A stretch of 5,653 bases of DNA from Promethearchaeota archaeon (lineage in GTDB: Archaea > Asgardarchaeota > Lokiarchaeia > Sigyniarchaeales > SOKP01): assembly GCA_030606095.1 (NCBI GenBank), contig JAUWHC010000205.1:1-5653 (forward strand), in the 5' to 3' direction. Shown piece by piece: positions 5,512-5,653 of this stretch; position 1 is the first letter of the stretch, and each line of letters opens with the position of its first letter. A program made the position numbers and the translations under genes. Under the pieces are notes generated by a model. That model ran no database searches and was not told where the DNA came from. It saw only the letters and a list, made by a program, of their open reading frames with translations.

Positions 5512-5653
5512 GGGTTTTATCTTTTTTAAAGAGATTAGAAATCGTTTAGAATAATAATTCTCATTAAATGTATAATTCAATAAAAAAAAAATATTTTCTA
5601 TTTTTAAAATTATACTTTTTTTTCTATTTATGTTTTTCATGAACTAACAAATC
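5512..5653. other. AT-rich region upstream of the histidine kinase
   Basis: It contains long A and T runs and presumably the kinase promoter; AT-rich stretches near 5520-5528 and 5570-5580 are possible TATA boxes but none stands out. The only minus-strand ATG, at 5564, opens a 9-codon frame in a different phase from the kinase. No gene is visible up to the window end. Confidence 0.4.

Noticed and set aside
5535..5564. Nine-codon upstream frame before the kinase
   Set aside because: It is too short, out of phase and has no ribosome-binding site; it is probably chance.
1..5653. CRISPR array, insertion sequence, toxin-antitoxin or defence system
   Set aside because: I found no spaced direct repeats, transposase or recombinase motifs, flanking duplications or known toxin pairs on either strand.

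Overview
This is an AT-rich window, by eye about 30% GC. It is most likely archaeal. The evidence is an archaemetzincin, a tRNA-Pro whose CCA end is not encoded, TATA-like boxes at archaeal spacing, and a histidine kinase with the 'THDMNNILQNI'-type H-box typical of archaeal kinases. Low GC together with an ADP-ribosylglycohydrolase, an FwdF-like polyferredoxin and a monoglyceride-lipase-like hydrolase would fit an Asgard (Lokiarchaeota-type) genome or a low-GC methanogen. The sequence alone does not settle which, and no rRNA or ribosomal marker is present.

Layout from left to right. Positions 2-781 (+) hold the C-terminal 259 residues of an ADP-ribosylglycohydrolase-family protein that enters from outside the window. 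It converges, with a 4-base overlap of the stop codons, on an archaemetzincin gene (778-1362, -). About 230 bases of AT-rich DNA follow, holding a near-perfect inverted repeat just upstream of the archaemetzincin and a TATA-like box for tRNA-Pro(TGG) (1590-1663, +). An alpha/beta hydrolase of the monoacylglycerol lipase/lysophospholipase type (1708-2646, +) starts 44 bases after the tRNA. It converges on a run of three minus-strand genes. In transcription order these are a membrane sensor histidine kinase (4342-5496), a polyferredoxin with five Fe-S motifs (3078-4148) and an unrecognised 95-residue protein (2660-2947). Gaps of 130-193 bases suggest these three are separate transcription units.

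The genes look like an assortment of housekeeping and accessory functions (ADP-ribose removal, peptidase, lipid or ester hydrolysis, electron transfer, sensing) and not one pathway. I see no mobile element, CRISPR array or defence island.

The most notable point is that two neighbouring genes, the polyferredoxin and the kinase, have clearly coding N-terminal regions with no in-frame ATG, GTG or TTG. These regions hold a complete first 4Fe-4S motif in one and three membrane segments in the other. Each has an isoleucine codon (ATT and ATA) 6-7 bases after a Shine-Dalgarno-like motif. Either this genome uses rare AUU/AUA initiation or there are base errors or decay at both starts. Choosing the first ATG in each gene would cut off essential domains.
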